From Cinnamomum chago (taxonomy: Eukaryota; Streptophyta; Magnoliopsida; Laurales; Lauraceae): DNA of 64,000 nt. This document shows positions 35,701 to 48,239 of the stretch, piece by piece. Within the stretch, counting starts at the first letter, position 1; each line of letters starts with the position of its first letter. The stretch spans positions 13,891,501-13,955,500 of the forward strand of contig CP142453.1 in assembly GCA_038049695.1 (NCBI GenBank). The letters are read 5' to 3'. The translations under genes and the position numbers were made by a program. The notes under the pieces were generated by a model. The model searched no databases. It was not told the DNA's origin and worked only from the letters and a program-made list of their open reading frames with translations.

Positions 35701-36531
35701 GACGATGCAGTTAAAAATGATACTGAGGACCTACTACGGAGGACTTCAAATTAGAGTACTCCTCCGGATTACTGTAATACACGTAATCATTTGAAGTATT
35801 CAAATTCAGCACCACATGGATATCCTCTGGCTCGCACTCCATGGAGAAGAACCAAACCAAACGGCTGAAATGTTTAATAAACAAGAAGAAAATCAAGTCC
35901 AACATCTGGACATTCTTTCACAATCTTGTGGGTCCTTCCGGGCCTCCAAAGTAATCCACAATTAAAATAGTGAAACTTCACAATAGGGCTCCTTGTATGT
36001 ACCTGAAGTAATTAATCTCGACTTTTTTGTAGACCCTAGTTTCTCAGCAATTGGATTGACAGTTTAATAAAAAAATGTGATACTGAATGACTAAGATTGT
36101 GTTAATTATATTTTTTTAAATAGTCAATTCAGCAAGGGAATAAATATGAATTGGCATAAAACTTTAAGATTCCCGAATTACATGGAGGATATTTATTTTG
36201 AATGGTTTCAACTATCATCAGTAACCCACTCTGTAGTTTCTCTCATTTACTAGGATTTATCTAGGTTAAAGCCTTGCTGAATCCGCATTATTTGGATAGA
36301 TTGAAATAATGGGGTGTTGATCATACCATTAGATCCATATCATGCAAAATAAGTGATTGGATTGATTAGTTCTAGCCTAACTTTACATTGTTTCCCTCAT
36401 CAAGTAAACTCTAAATTTGCATCATCAAGTGATCATTGGAAACCCCAATTATCCAACCATTGATCATCCTTTTATTTGCAGTGACTGGAAGTGGCACCCT
36501 CAATGGAAGCATTTTCTATCCAACCATTGTA
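35701..36531. other. Unassigned sequence between duplication copies
   Basis: No gene or repeat is recognised. A minus-strand 64-codon frame at its left edge has no known motif. Confidence 0.4.
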
Positions 36532-36820
36532 AAAGAAAGATTCCTGGGCCTGCCCTTGATGGACAGTTGTCTAACAAAGAAGGGACTCTCTGTTTACAAA
36601 GGACTGATAACTAGCCTTTTCAAGTGAAAGATGGAAAGCAACACGTGTTTTGCAATAGGACCTAGAATAGATTGAAAGAAGCTCATGTTTCCACTCAATG
36701 ATTGGAAAGTTGATGGTCATGATGGAAGGCTTGATCATGATTAAAAGCCTTGATTAGTTAAAGTAGGCTCTAATAGTGCAATGGCTCTCAAAATCAAGAC
36801 CTAATCAGCTGGACGCTTGT
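36532..36820 (+). repeat. Segmental duplication copy B
   Basis: Diverged partner of 35094-35700: aagaaagattcct, gcccttgatggacagttgtc, agccttttcaagtg, and cttgattagttaaagtaggctctaat occur in the same order without the MITE. Confidence 0.75.
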
Positions 36821-36849
36821 ATCTAATTGAATGGTTTAATTCATATAAC

Positions 36850-37035
36850 CCCAAGGGGTAATGTAGATGGCTAGGACCATGGTTCAGGAAATGGATATTG
36901 GGGTTTCAAACCCAAATTCTTTTTCTAGGGCCATTTGCTTAGAAAAAAAGCCCAATACATTTTTTGATTCACGTGCACTTGGAAATAGTAGATTCTTGAA
37001 GAGATTGGACACCATCATCAGTAAGATAAAAAGAA
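36850..37035 (+). mobile_element. SINE-like element
   Basis: ccccaaggggtaatgtagat with tggctaggaccat (box A-like), ggggtttcaaaccc (box B-like) and an A-rich tail with agaagaaaagaaaag. It is more diverged than the other SINEs and has no clear TSD. Confidence 0.5.
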
Positions 37036-38676
37036 GAAAAGAAAAGAATGTTTTAACTAACTGATGCTTAGGAGCCACTGCGGAGGACTTAGATGCTGTT
37101 TGTGCCACTTTGTTGTTCGTAAAAAAGGTCGCTCGACGAGGCACCGAAAATCCTAGCTACTTCTACCTTTGTTCGGTGCAGTGACAAACAAAAGAGGATT
37201 CCATCATTTTATATGCATTTTTGCCGTTGGAGCAATTTGAGATTCTTATCTCCTACGTCGGAAACACAAGCCACGGAGGCTTTCCATAAACACCCTCCAA
37301 GATTAGTTATATTATTTAGATCTTTTAATTTATAATTTTTATATAATATTATCTCTTAAACTGAATTTTTACGGGCTAACGACAAGAAACTGTAGGATCC
37401 AATTGTAGGGACTTGAATATTTGTCATATAAAAATAAAAAAAACTTTAAATCGACAAACATGTTCTTACGGAGAATTGATTTCCACGGAGAAACATATGT
37501 CAGTTCCATTACAATGTTCCCTGACAAATCTCCATTTCCAAAGAAAAATAGAAGATAAAAGAGTTTCAGTAGTCCTTCGGGCTAACTGAAACTATTGTCC
37601 CCAGGTTCCAGAACCTCCCAGTGTGAATGGGCCCACTTCACTGATGGAACTGCTCGTCAAGTTGGGCAGTGGACATTTAGCTTGTACAACTGGGTGGGTT
37701 TGTGACGAGAGAGGATTCTCATTTTTGTGCATTTACACTTGTCTCGTATAAATCAAAATCCTCTTTATCAAGAAAATCAATTTATCTTTCATTCCGCAAA
37801 GCACAAGAAAGTTCTAATACAAGATAATCCAACAACAAAATAAACTAGCATATAAAATTATGGCATTTTTGTCTCTATCTATTACGGGATCCTCTCGTGG
37901 AACGAATACATAGGAATATAGTATAAATGGTAGCTAAAATGAAGATTTAAATATAGTTTTTCAAAAATAGCCATGAAAACGTTTTCTTTTAGGGTAATAT
38001 AATTATAAAAAAACAGTTAATCTTCATTTTAACCACCCTATACATTCAATTTCTATATATTTTAATACAAACAATGAGGGCCTTGGTGGATCAAAGCTCT
38101 TTCATGAATTTGGATTTTTGGTGGCTTGCTCTACAAACCAGCAATGAAGGCAATTTTCTAAAGTCTGAATTACTCAAAATTAAAATCAAATCTGACTCTA
38201 ATTGGAGCTCTCTATAATAGAAATATGATTTAGGCACAGCCCAAACTAAGACAATAATCTCAAGCGGTTTAGAATTTAGAAATGGGTCCATGATGAATTT
38301 GTTAGGCTGGCCCACTGGCCCTAAATGACCTAGATAATAGTTACCTGCACACATTTTGAAAAAAGTCATGGATTGCAGATTTTTCTTTTCTGTCACCTCT
38401 GAATGTGGATTTAATTTACATGAATGAAGTCTGTAGTTTTTTTTTTCTAGTGTAACCAGGGGAAAAGGAAGAAAAGATGGTGTACATTTCCTAAGATATA
38501 AAAACTCTTAATTTCAACCCACTGTTGAAAGTTTTCAATGTACCCATCATCTTTGGATCTCAAAATTCTAAAAATCACATATTTTTATCTAAATTCACCT
38601 TAACATCAGATTGGAAAACATCCTGTACGTACATGACACCACAAAAGCATGGCCCCTCCACAGAAACAGAAAGTCC
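37036..38676. other. Unassigned intergenic sequence
   Basis: No gene is supported. Open frames of about 100 codons on the minus strand (38091-38396) show no family resemblance. Confidence 0.45.
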
Positions 38677-38731
38677 ACTTGGACATACAGGGGGACCGGG
38701 CCAGAATTCGGTCCCCCCTGTATGTCCAAGT
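38677..38731. repeat. Near-perfect hairpin, 22/23-bp arms, 10-nt loop
   Basis: The arm at 38677-38698 (ACTTGGACATACAGGGGG-ACCG) is the inverted complement of 38709-38731 except for one extra base. The loop is ggccagaatt. It lies about 790 bp upstream of the methylesterase start. It could be a foldback MITE remnant or a small-RNA hairpin. The near-perfect arms suggest recent origin or selection. Confidence 0.85.
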
Positions 38732-39434
38732 AGCACCGCTGTTCACACAATCAAGAAGATCACATGATCCTCTTATAATAGAACTAACTCAATAACCCGT
38801 GCTCAGCATGGTACTTTCCGGCACTGTAAAATAAATAATCACATATTTGAAAAAAATTACTTCTTTCTATAATAAAAGTTTGATAAAATAGAAATAAAGA
38901 AATTATAGCAAAAATTGTATTGTTACATAGGAACAAATCAAACATCAGTATTTTGATGGAAAAATGAGCGGATAGTTGCATAAGTAATTACATAACCGTC
39001 GGTCAAAATTGAAACAGAAACCTCAAAGCTTAATATATTATAATGGTCAACAGTTATATATGATCTTGGTAAGATAAGTGCTAATTCATTTGGCTAAATC
39101 TTGAGTTGACCATTCTATTTTAAGAGGATGATGTGCTCTTCTTGATTGTGTGAATGGGCTACGAGGGCCAAATGCTCTTCCTACAGCATTTCTGCCAGCT
39201 ACAAAAAAGAAAAAATTCTGGTGCTATCTGGAGTCTCTTTCTTCAACCCATGACGTCTTTACTACTTTAAAATAGTTGGAATTAGAGAGAGAGGACTTCC
39301 CAAAAATCCTCAAGCCAATACCATATCTCTCGCGTTCACTGGAACTGGAGACAGAATTCGAAGACTGAAATCCCCATACACGAGAGCTCGTGAAAGTGAG
39401 AAACACATCATTAGCTCCAGAAGAAACCATTAAA
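38732..39434 (+). other. Upstream region of the methylesterase gene
   Basis: Non-coding. The promoter is expected here, but no TATA box or operator stands out enough to call. Confidence 0.4.
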
Positions 39435-39465
39435 CCTCTCTCTCTCTCTCTGTGTGTGTGTGTGT
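39435..39465 (+). repeat. (CT)n(GT)n microsatellite in the probable 5' UTR
   Basis: About eight CT units run into about seven GT units, ending roughly 54 bp before the ATG at 39519. CT runs are frequent in plant leaders. Confidence 0.9.
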
Positions 39466-39518
39466 ATGAGTAGATCCACCTGCAGCAGACTTGAGAGAGG
39501 TTTGTGATTCATTATAGA

Positions 39519-42500
39519 ATGGGGGAGGAGGTGAAAACGCAAGACATGCCCTCGAAGCATCATCATCATCACTTTGTTCTTGTGCATGGTATAAGCCATG
39601 GAGCTTGGTGCTGGTACAAAATCCAAGCTCTTCTGCAGAAAGCAGGCCACAAGGTCTCCTGTTTGGATCTCGCAGGTGCTGGAATCGATCGATCTCATGC
39701 TGATGAAATCTTCACCTTTGATCAGTATGACAAGCCTCTATTCGATTTCATCTCAGCCTTGCCTGAGGATGACAAGGTAAATTATCGGTCTTTTTTATGT
39801 GAGTCCTTCTTTTTAACCTCAATGAATTGGTGATAAGAGAGGAAACGAAGAGACACAAGGAGTATAAAAAAAATGGTTTGGAACTTGCAAAATTGGATTT
39901 TGTATTTAAAGGAACTATGGTAGTGGTTTATGCTTTCTAACCTGAATGAATGAAATGGTTGTATTCTCAAGGACCTTTTTTTTTTTTTTTTTTTTTTAAG
40001 ATTGAAGAGAAATGGAGCTATTGTTTTGCACAAATGAAGATACTATATATATATATATATATGATATTGGTTTTTTATTGTAATTTTTAAGAAAAATTAG
40101 GGTTTTCTTTGCTCCTTTTTAAGTAGAAAATTTCAACTTTCCTCTGGGTTACATAGAAGAGATGGAAAGTTGTTTGCTGTTAAAATTTGTACTCTTTGAG
40201 GGTCTTAAACTATTTTTTTTAATATCCAAATTTGCACGTACGTACGTTCTGTACTTTATTTACCATTTATTTCCTTCTTAAAGATAGTTGAGTCTTAACT
40301 CGGCCCAAAACCGAGTCATATCACCCAATGAACCTTTTTTATTTCCTTATTTTATTTACATCCAGACACCCAAGAGTCAAGGGTCTTCTCAATATTTTCC
40401 AAAACTTTTGCCGGATGAAATACATAGTCAATAAAACTTCCACTTCATCTTATACTTATTAATAACAATGGGATGCTAAAGAAAAGTAATAATTAGCGGC
40501 TTTTTTCAATGATAATGCCAACTTTTTACTATGGAAATATTAAACCACCACTAAAATTGATGTTTTAACCTCTTATCCAACCATCTTAAGATTAGCAATG
40601 GAATTATTAGCAAAAGATATTTCCACCGCAAAGTAAGGGAATTAACCACAAAAACCGCCGCTAATTATTACTTTTTTGTAGTGTTTTTCCCTTCTTTTAT
40701 CGTCGATTAGTGAATTACTCACATATATTATGCTTTTCTCATTCATTCCCTGTAATGAAAATCTGCCAAATTTTCAGGTAATTTTAGTGGGACATAGCGC
40801 TGGAGGACTGAGTGTGACTCGGGCGAGTCATGAATTTGGGAACAAAATCCGTCTTGCCATCTATATCGGTGCTACAATGCTCCGATCAGGGTTTCGCTCC
40901 GAAAAGGATTTTGAAGACGTAAATTTCTTGAATTCCTCCTTTTTATTTTTAAATTTTGATTGAGTTTATGACATCATCTCACATGCAAAATTGCAAATGC
41001 ACCCCCCCATAGGATCCATTCTACAAATGGAATTTAATTGGAAGTAGGTTTTTTACTCATACCTACCCTGGAAGACTAGTCACAGTGGATTGGATGATCA
41101 CAATCAGCGGGCTCCACTTAGAACCCACATGGCCATAGAAATTATGTCATTGACTTTTCAAGGGGCTGAGACCTAATTATTCAACTGTGGATCACTACAA
41201 CAATATAATAATACTGTTTGAAAATTTATTTTGTTGGCAATATCTTTCTAATAACATCCCAAAAAAGATTATTTTTTTTGAAAATGTCCCACCATTTTCA
41301 TCTGTTGATAATTTTCAATTACAATGCTGTTGATAAACTACTACCATATAAGAAAGGATGAGAGATAAATAGATGTAGAGCAAAATGAAATCAGTAATAA
41401 ATTTCCTAGTGAGAAATTTTAATTTACCATTTTAATTATATATAGTTTTAAAATGCGGGTTGGAACAATCTCTCTGCTAATCTCAAAACCCATTAGAGCA
41501 TGTTTGGTAATTATTGAGGAATCATCAGATATGAGAATTCTCCACTGCCGTCGGGAACACAGGGATTTCTCCTTGATGATTTATAAACATGAGAATTCCG
41601 CATCAATATTGATGTGTTTCGATACATATAGTTGAGAAACATTGGTTTGTTGGTTTGTACATGCAAATACTCAAAAGTAGTCTAATCTTGATAGGATGTT
41701 AGACTTGAAAATCCTAGAAATTGAGCATTTACATTTTTTCAAATCTTCAAGGATTTTACTATTTCTACAATTTTGTGGAAATTGAAAATTTGTTTCTAAG
41801 TTAGTTGCCAGTCCATTTTTAAAGAAAACTTTGAAAACATAAAAAAAATATCTATAAACCTTCATTTTTAGTTACAAAGTAAAAATGATTTTTAAAAAGA
41901 ACTTAGATAGGGTAAGAAAAGAATTTCGGTAGAATTTTAGGTTTGGGTCTAAATCTATTCCCAATCTGTATCGGGTCCGTATGACCGAAACATCATGTAT
42001 CGGGTGATACAACTGGTTTTGGCCGCGTTCCGTTACGACTCTGACGTTCTTGTCGTGTTGTTACATCATAAGGCCGGACTGTCGCCGACTGAATGATTCA
42101 TTCGATATAGTCGAGGGCAACCATGAGGACACGTCGCCCTCACGGCGCAGGTTAGAAGCGTGGCACTTATGCTGGGTCCCACACGACCCAGATGGGCCAA
42201 CCACCTGCAACCAGCACAATTTTATCAATCTTCATCTTCGCCATCCACAGGTTGAATCAGTACTCAGTTAAAAAAATTGATGAGCAGTGTTTTGTTCACC
42301 ACAGTTTTCCTTTGACTCCTTCTATCTAATTTTTTTCAAAAGGGTTCTTATATTAGTTTCATAAGACACGTATTTTTTCAACGAAACATCTATTTTGGTG
42401 GGACACTATTTTCTTTAACGAGATCATAAAGATTTTTACAATAAAGGATATCTTTCATTTAGTAGTTTAGAGGTATTTTTTTTTATAGGAATCCGTAAAA

Positions 42501-44778
42501 ATTACCCTTCCGTTAAACCCAATCTCCTGAGTTAAACATAGAGGTTGTGGGCCCCTGCATTGAATACAAAAACTGGTTTTCACGCAAGAAGTCTAGGTGA
42601 AAAACTCATTAGTACTGGTTAATTACACTTTGAATAACAGTTTAGACCCACCATTATTGATCTAAAATCATGATTCTAGATGTCATGTAATATGTATCAA
42701 GCATGGTTTAGAAACTTGACTCAACTTATCCTGAGTCACCTGACTCAACTCCATTGTGGGGACAATGAGTCTGTCCGAGTCTGCCAAAACTAGGTCTAAC
42801 TCATCCGAGTTGCTTACTGGATGCCCTTCCTGTCACGGGTGTGACAGGTCTAACACCAAGACTGAAAGACAAAAAGATGTGTCAGTTCCTACAATTCTAG
42901 GATGGGCCCCATCAGATTGACTCTCAAGTTTCTCAAGTGGCGACAAATGTATGGTAGATGTTTCTTGAAAGAAACTCAATATTTGATTAACTGAGGATCG
43001 AGTGGGTGGCATCTTGATTTAGTTTCCTATCGGGCAACTGAGTGAACTCGGTTGACTTGGCGCTCACAAGGTTAAATTAGAATTTTGGGTTAATGCATGT
43101 AGAGTTGTTCTTGTATTATCAAAGTTCAAGTATTTACTGCAGAAGTGTTTGTGTGCTATTTTATGACCGTATGATATTATAAATATTACCCTTTGTGATA
43201 TTCAATGGCCGTGCAATATCACATTGTTCTTTTACGAAAAGTTCTGCGGTAAATATTTAAATTTTAATTATTTTAAAGTAAATATCAGATCTAAAGACAA
43301 TCATCAGCGACGGTTTCTCAACATGTGTCACACGCATATGATCTTAAGTGCACATCTATCATGCTTTACTTTAGATATAAGAATATCGGAACTATTTTGT
43401 TGGACAACTAAAGTAAAAAGGATTAATGGTGAAGATCAAAATCATACTTGACTTGACACAATTGGGCCGAGTCAGATCAGTCTAGTCTTGAGTGAGTTTA
43501 AAAGCCAAGACTTGGTATCAAATTAATAATAATATAGACAAATAAAAAAATAGTTTTTGGTAAATTTTAGTGAGTTAGACTGAGTTGTAACCATGTCATG
43601 GCTGAGTCAACTGATGCTTGACCACTTGAAGTTGACACAACAAATTATTCATTTTTTTTTTTTTACTGAATACTCAGTTTTTTGACTAATCCGAATTGAC
43701 TAAAGCCTAGTGTGGCCAGGTTTTACCCAGTTGGAATATTATGGACTGTATGTAACTTGGTAAGTCACTAAAATTTGATGCTCTTAAGTCAAGAATTGGG
43801 ATGATGAAATGAGACTTCTTTTACAATAAGATGACCCAGAGTGCTCATCTGTTCAATTGGTGCCCATTGAGTGTGGACCTTTACTCAACTTTTAAGTTTC
43901 TTGGCACACCAATTGGACGGCCGGGATAATTTGATCATCAAGATCTTGGGCTATGGCACATGGACGTGATAATCCACTAGATCAATGGTCCAGATCTCCT
44001 TGCATTTGTGCTGCTTGTTCTTGTCATTAACATGAGTTATCCTCATTCCTCTTTCCTCTCCCTCTCCAATACGCTATAGTATACAGTGGTGACTGGTGAG
44101 ACTTTGTAACGTTTTCTTGATACAGGGTATTCCCGATTTGTCAGATTTCGGGGATGTGTATGAACTCGGTTTCGGTTTGGGGCCCGACAAGCCTCCTACA
44201 AGTGCCATTATTCGAAAGGAATTTCAGCAAAGGATACTCTACCAGCTCAGCCCATTGGAGGTAACAAAAACCGAAAGTTACATGAAAAAATTGTAGCTTT
44301 TTACATGATCATTTTGTAATGCAAACTTAAATGAAGTTCAGTATCAGTTTTTTGAGAAACCGGTACAAAATAGCATATTGATACCCAACCCAATTCACAC
44401 TTGTATCAATGATAGATAGTTTATAGTTGTGTATTGTGGAAAGAAAATTTTGTATGCTGCTGATGGCACTTGATCTTGTTTAACTGCTTGGATCAGGACT
44501 CAACTCTGGGCTCATTGCTGTTGCGTGCTGGCCCATTGATGGCGCTCCAAAGTGCGAGATTTGACGGTGGAGATGGCATCGACAAGGTGGATCGGATCTA
44601 CATAAGGACAACATGTGATCATGTTGTCAAACCCAAGCAACAGGATGAGATGATCAAACGGTGGCCCCCACGCGAGATCTTCACTCTAGAGTGCGATCAT
44701 TGCCCATTCTTCTCAAATCCAGAACAGCTGGTTGAGCTGCTGATCGAGGCCTCAGCTTCTACATGTCCCAACCAGTGA
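39519..44778 (+). CDS. MES17: Methylesterase, MES17-like (methyl-IAA esterase type), 4 exons
   Basis: Exons 39519-39776, 40778-40918, 44126-44260 and 44497-44778 all meet GT-AG borders in phase 0 and give 271 residues, near the family's usual ~260-276. MES proteins are alpha/beta-hydrolases that remove methyl groups from methyl-IAA, methyl salicylate or methyl jasmonate. HFVLVHG (residues 20-26) forms the oxyanion region. GHSAGG (91-96) holds the nucleophile Ser93, and the likely triad partners are Asp219 (TTCDHVVKP) and His246 (ECDHCPFFS). DGIPDLSDFGDVYELGFGLG and the PPTSAII stretch resemble Arabidopsis MES17, which prefers methyl-IAA; substrate here is inferred. It has no transit peptide, so it is probably cytosolic. 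The start is the first ATG in frame; upstream the frame offers only GTG. A His run (residues 15-19) is unusual. No neighbour shares its function. Confidence 0.93.
39777..40777 (+). other. MES17-like intron 1 (1001 bp)
   Basis: Begins GTAAATTA after GACAAG and ends TTTTCAG before GTAATT. It contains a long T run (39976-39998) and a (TA)n tract near 40046-40062. No exon or element is recognised within. Confidence 0.85.
40919..44125 (+). other. MES17-like intron 2 (3207 bp)
   Basis: Begins GTAAATTTC after GAAGAC and ends TTGATACAG. It is unusually long for a MES gene. I see no complete element. 41440-41900 and 42000-42260 read like old repeats, but without ends or TSDs. Confidence 0.85.
44261..44496 (+). 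other. MES17-like intron 3 (236 bp)
   Basis: Begins GTAACAAAA and ends TTGGATCAG. It is featureless. Confidence 0.85.
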
Positions 44779-44808
44779 TGTGGGACCCAAGTGGGAATTA
44801 TATTTTTG

Positions 44809-44814
44809 AATAAA
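44809..44814 (+). terminator. Poly(A) signal of the MES17-like gene
   Basis: AATAAA 31 bp after the stop codon. It is close to the stop; other AT-rich signals follow, so the cleavage site is uncertain. Confidence 0.5.
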
Positions 44815-45918
44815 TAGAAATAAGGAAAGAAATTCGGATCTGAACTTATTCCAGAAAGTTTTATATGTCATTTGATTGGGCCTCGTCACCTCATAACGGG
44901 CCCACTAACTTGGTGTTGGCCTTTTGGTTCAATGTATTTTAGATTTTGACTTGTGAAAACTCTTTTCTCAAAGCTAGAATTATGGAGACATGTTTTAGAT
45001 CTCTGCAGCTCTGGTCACATCGTAAGTTCTGATTACCTTGAAATCAATTACATTTAACAGAAGTAACAAACAAGCAGATTATTGTTGTTTGGGTTTCCAG
45101 ATGGGCTTAGTGGGCCCAAATTCAGCGCATTTTCCATGTGTGTATGAATTGGTCCTGGTCTGGGAGAGTATCTAAGCCCAGCCAATTCACTAAACAAGTT
45201 AAAATTTGCGTCCAAAGCCGATTTATGACTTAATAAATTAGGTTGTGGATGGATCAGGGAGGGCCTGAGTACAATATGTTTACGTATAAGTTAATCAGTA
45301 TTAAGCACAGCTTATGGTAAAATTTGCAAGTTATTTGACTGATCATTTAAAGTGAATTATTTTGTGAATCTTTGGAGTCATTGGGTCTTTCTGTCACTGC
45401 ATGTGGATATCAATAATATCATTACACTTTGACAGCAGTTTTAGCATTACCATGTTATTCTCTGTTGACCATTCCCTTTGAATCTGCATATTAGCCTATG
45501 AATGATATTCTGGCCTTCTTTCCATTTACTGGATTTTGGATGACTGCTGGGTTTTTCTTCCCCTTTTAGTTGCTGAAATCAATGCTCCATGGCCGAGGTT
45601 TGTGAATTGTAATTGATGCTTGTAATTGAAACTTTAGGCTGACTGATATAAAATTTTTGAAACTTTAGGTGGAGTTAAAACTTTAAAGTGATCTAAACTC
45701 ATTTTAGTTTGAACAGACCTGAGTTCTCTTGTATGGGCTTCATCGGCGCCAATGTTATGTCAGTAGGCTTTAAAAATAGCCTTTATTTCTCTTAAGTGGG
45801 CTTTGTCTGCGATAATGTTATGTGGTAGGCTTTAAAATAGTGTTTGTACTACTTCTAAACTGCCAAAATCTTCAAAATATTTGAAAACCCGTGCAAAATC
45901 TTAACAAGCAACAACTGG
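44815..45918. other. Downstream unassigned sequence
   Basis: No gene is supported. The first part is probably 3' UTR of the methylesterase. Confidence 0.45.
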
Positions 45919-45930
45919 GACTCTTTAGTT

Positions 45931-46077
45931 TTTTTGTAAGTACCTAGCCGAGAGGGCTGGGCTGCCGTGAGAGAGCCCGCACACACACAAGAAAGGTGAC
46001 ATATTGAGGTTTAAACTTGGACAGCCATGTGAGAACTGATATTCCTTACCACTTGAGCAAGAGTTGTTCTCAAGTGA
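45931..46077 (-). mobile_element. SINE with perfect 12-bp TSD
   Basis: On the minus strand it starts tgagaacaactcttgctcaa with gctcaagtggtaagg (box A-like) and caagtttaaacctc (diverged box B), then a body containing (TG)n and cagcccagccctctcggct and a tail of A. GACTCTTTAGTT occurs at 45919-45930 and 46078-46089. The sequence differs from the 23/34-kb family. Confidence 0.8.
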
Positions 46078-46176
46078 GACTCTTTAGTTACATGTACTTT
46101 GAAAATGCTAAAACTTTTTTTAGCTAGCTTTGGCCATATTTTTTTGTTCTTATGTCGATGTTTCTAAACATCCTCT

Positions 46177-46437
46177 TTATACTTTCAGCTTCTGTAGAAA
46201 GATGCAAGCAGGCGCCTTGGCAGTGAACAGGATGGAAGCAATCAGATAAAGCGCCACAAGTGGTTCAAATCCATCGACAGGAGGAAATTGGAGCATGGGG
46301 AAATCCAGCCACGTTTCCGGCCAAATGTCGTCGGAAAGCATTGCACCGCTAGCTTTGAGGAGCGCTGGAACAGCATGCCAGTGTGGGATTCTCCTGCTTC
46401 CAGACCAAGGCCTGGAGACACTTTCAAAGGTGTTCAC
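46177..46437 (-). other. Coding-like block, unrecognised protein fragment
   Basis: The minus strand is open for 86 codons and ends in TAA. Base composition is more balanced than the AT-rich flanks. The reading GSRRIPHWHAVPALLKASG...DIWPETWLDFP...VDGFEPLVALYLIASILF looks like a real protein end, with a hydrophobic C-terminal helix. I do not recognise it. The opposite strand is also open (46288-46494, +), so strand and reality are uncertain. It may be a captured exon, a pseudogene piece or the last exon of a minus-strand gene. Confidence 0.35.
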
Positions 46438-46494
46438 TTATGTGAGACCTCCTTATCTTCAGAAGCCTTGTTCTTCCAGCTAGAGCTTTTCTAA

Positions 46495-47246
46495 ACTCTC
46501 AAGGATATGATTGTTGCTTCTGCACTTGATATAGAAACTTGGAAGTGCCAGAAGTTGGCCTTGTTTTGAATCGAATGAAAGAATTACAACAAAATGTAAA
46601 ATGTAATATTGTTTGCAACATAAATAAATCTAAGGATTTAAATTTATGAATTAAACAATAGATAACCTGGAATTCTAAAAGCATACCTTATGCAATGATC
46701 TTGATGATGAGCGGTATGAATTTGATCTAAAGTTTGTCCCACCTTGTGATCAACAGCCTTTATTAAATAGGGTTTTGTGTTATCTCCCTTGTCACTTATT
46801 TTGATATACGTTAGAGCAGATGGGTGCTTTGCTATATGTCGAAGTCAAGAGAAGATCGAAAAACCACTTTCATAGATAACCTAGAGAGATTTCTTCCGAT
46901 CAAATAAATATATTAGAAGTAAGTTTTCTTAATTCCTTTAAAGATTAACCAAACAAGAATCCTAATGGATTGGACTTTTTTAAAGTGGATCCAATCCAAA
47001 TTTATTAAAATCAAAATTAAAGAGAAAAGCTTAGAAAAAGTAAACTAATCTAAAGTGGGGCCCTAACATTGCTAGACTTGTGGTCATGTGGACCACTTTC
47101 GTTTAACACAAAATGGGCTTATCAATGGTTGCATACATTGTGGTTTAGGGTTTTTACATTGTGTTGAGAGGTTTTTCTGTGCCACGGTTCTTACTATTGC
47201 TTCCACAGCTAGCTCAGTAATGAAAACTCTTAAATCAGCACATTAC
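46495..47246. other. Unassigned intergenic sequence
   Basis: No gene or repeat is recognised. Confidence 0.45.
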
Positions 47247-47254
47247 CCTTATTT

Positions 47255-47640
47255 AGGGATGTAAATGGGTACATGATTCTCCGATTACCCAGAGGTTCCG
47301 ACCTGTTAAAAACTGGGTCTGGGTCCTTATTTAGGCCTCGATAAATAAATGGGTCCGGGTTCGATTCCACCATGGTTCGGACCAGTGGACCCGAGACCCG
47401 ATATATTACCTCAATTTTTGAAAATCTCTCTTAAAAATTATATTTTTTTTAATATCATTCTCTATCTAAACCCGGACCCGGATCCAGACCCATCTCATAT
47501 ATGCTTCTGGTTTCGGTTCCGGAGCCAAGAAACCGGATCCAAAACGGTTCCGAGTCCGGATTCAGTTCCACCTTCTTCTTAACGGTTCCGATTCCAGGTC
47601 CACCATGGATCCGGACCAAAGTCGACCCTTTTACAACTCT
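47255..47640. mobile_element. Non-autonomous hAT MITE (386 bp)
   Basis: Ends AGGGATGTAAATGGGT and, inverted, AGAGTTGTAAAAGGGT. Flanks CCTTATTT (47247-47254) and ACTTATTT (47641-47648) match at 7 of 8. The interior is rich in gggtccgggt / ggttccg repeats and non-coding. Confidence 0.75.
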
Positions 47641-48005
47641 ACTTATTTGTCTCCTAATGTTTATTTTTATTGGCCTACGGCTATTTTGTTGTAAGAAGCA
47701 ATATATGGGTTTCTCTAATAGGCCGTCATTCAAAAAAATAAAATTGGATGATTAATAAGAACTTAAACATTGGGCTTTTCGATGTGAATCTTTCTTCAAT
47801 GAGTTTCTATGTCAAAAGGTGGGAGTCAGAACATTTTCACGTGTCATGAGAGGCCATCGATGAGCTATGAGAACGCATTAGCTCTGAACTAGATTAGTCT
47901 TCTTCCTGCCGACAGGCTCGTCCTACTTTAATATGGTATTACAACAGGGGTAGGTCTTGAGTTCAGTTCCTATTGGGTTGGATGCAAGTCATTCATTAGA
48001 AAGCC

Positions 48006-48225
48006 ATTAACCCCAGGTGGAGTTGACCAAGTGGTCAGAATTATGGTCCCTCTTTCTTCTGGAGTTAAAGGTCTTGTATCGACCATCGGTTCCCATCTTC
48101 AGGAATTGAAGGTTGAGTCCACTAATACCACCTTGAAGTTATAAGGGTGTTTATCCGGCTTTCCTCTGGATCCAAAGAGATTAGCGTGGCAAAAAATAAT
48201 TGAGTACCCTCGATAGCAAATATAT
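48006..48225 (+). mobile_element. SINE (Leu/Ser-tRNA-like head), diverged copy
   Basis: ccccaggtggagttgaccaa with gaccaagtggtcag (box A-like), cttgtatcgaccatcggttc (box B-like), cttcaggaattgaaggttga, ttatccggctttcctctgg and a short A-rich tail. It matches the better-preserved copy at 55549-55780. It ends just before the Athila-like element's TSD. Confidence 0.7.
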
Positions 48226-48239
48226 ATATATATGGGTAT

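Noticed and set aside
39504-39518. Upstream GTG as start of the methylesterase
   Set aside because: Plant nuclear genes rarely use GTG; the first ATG at 39519 gives the family's normal N-terminus.
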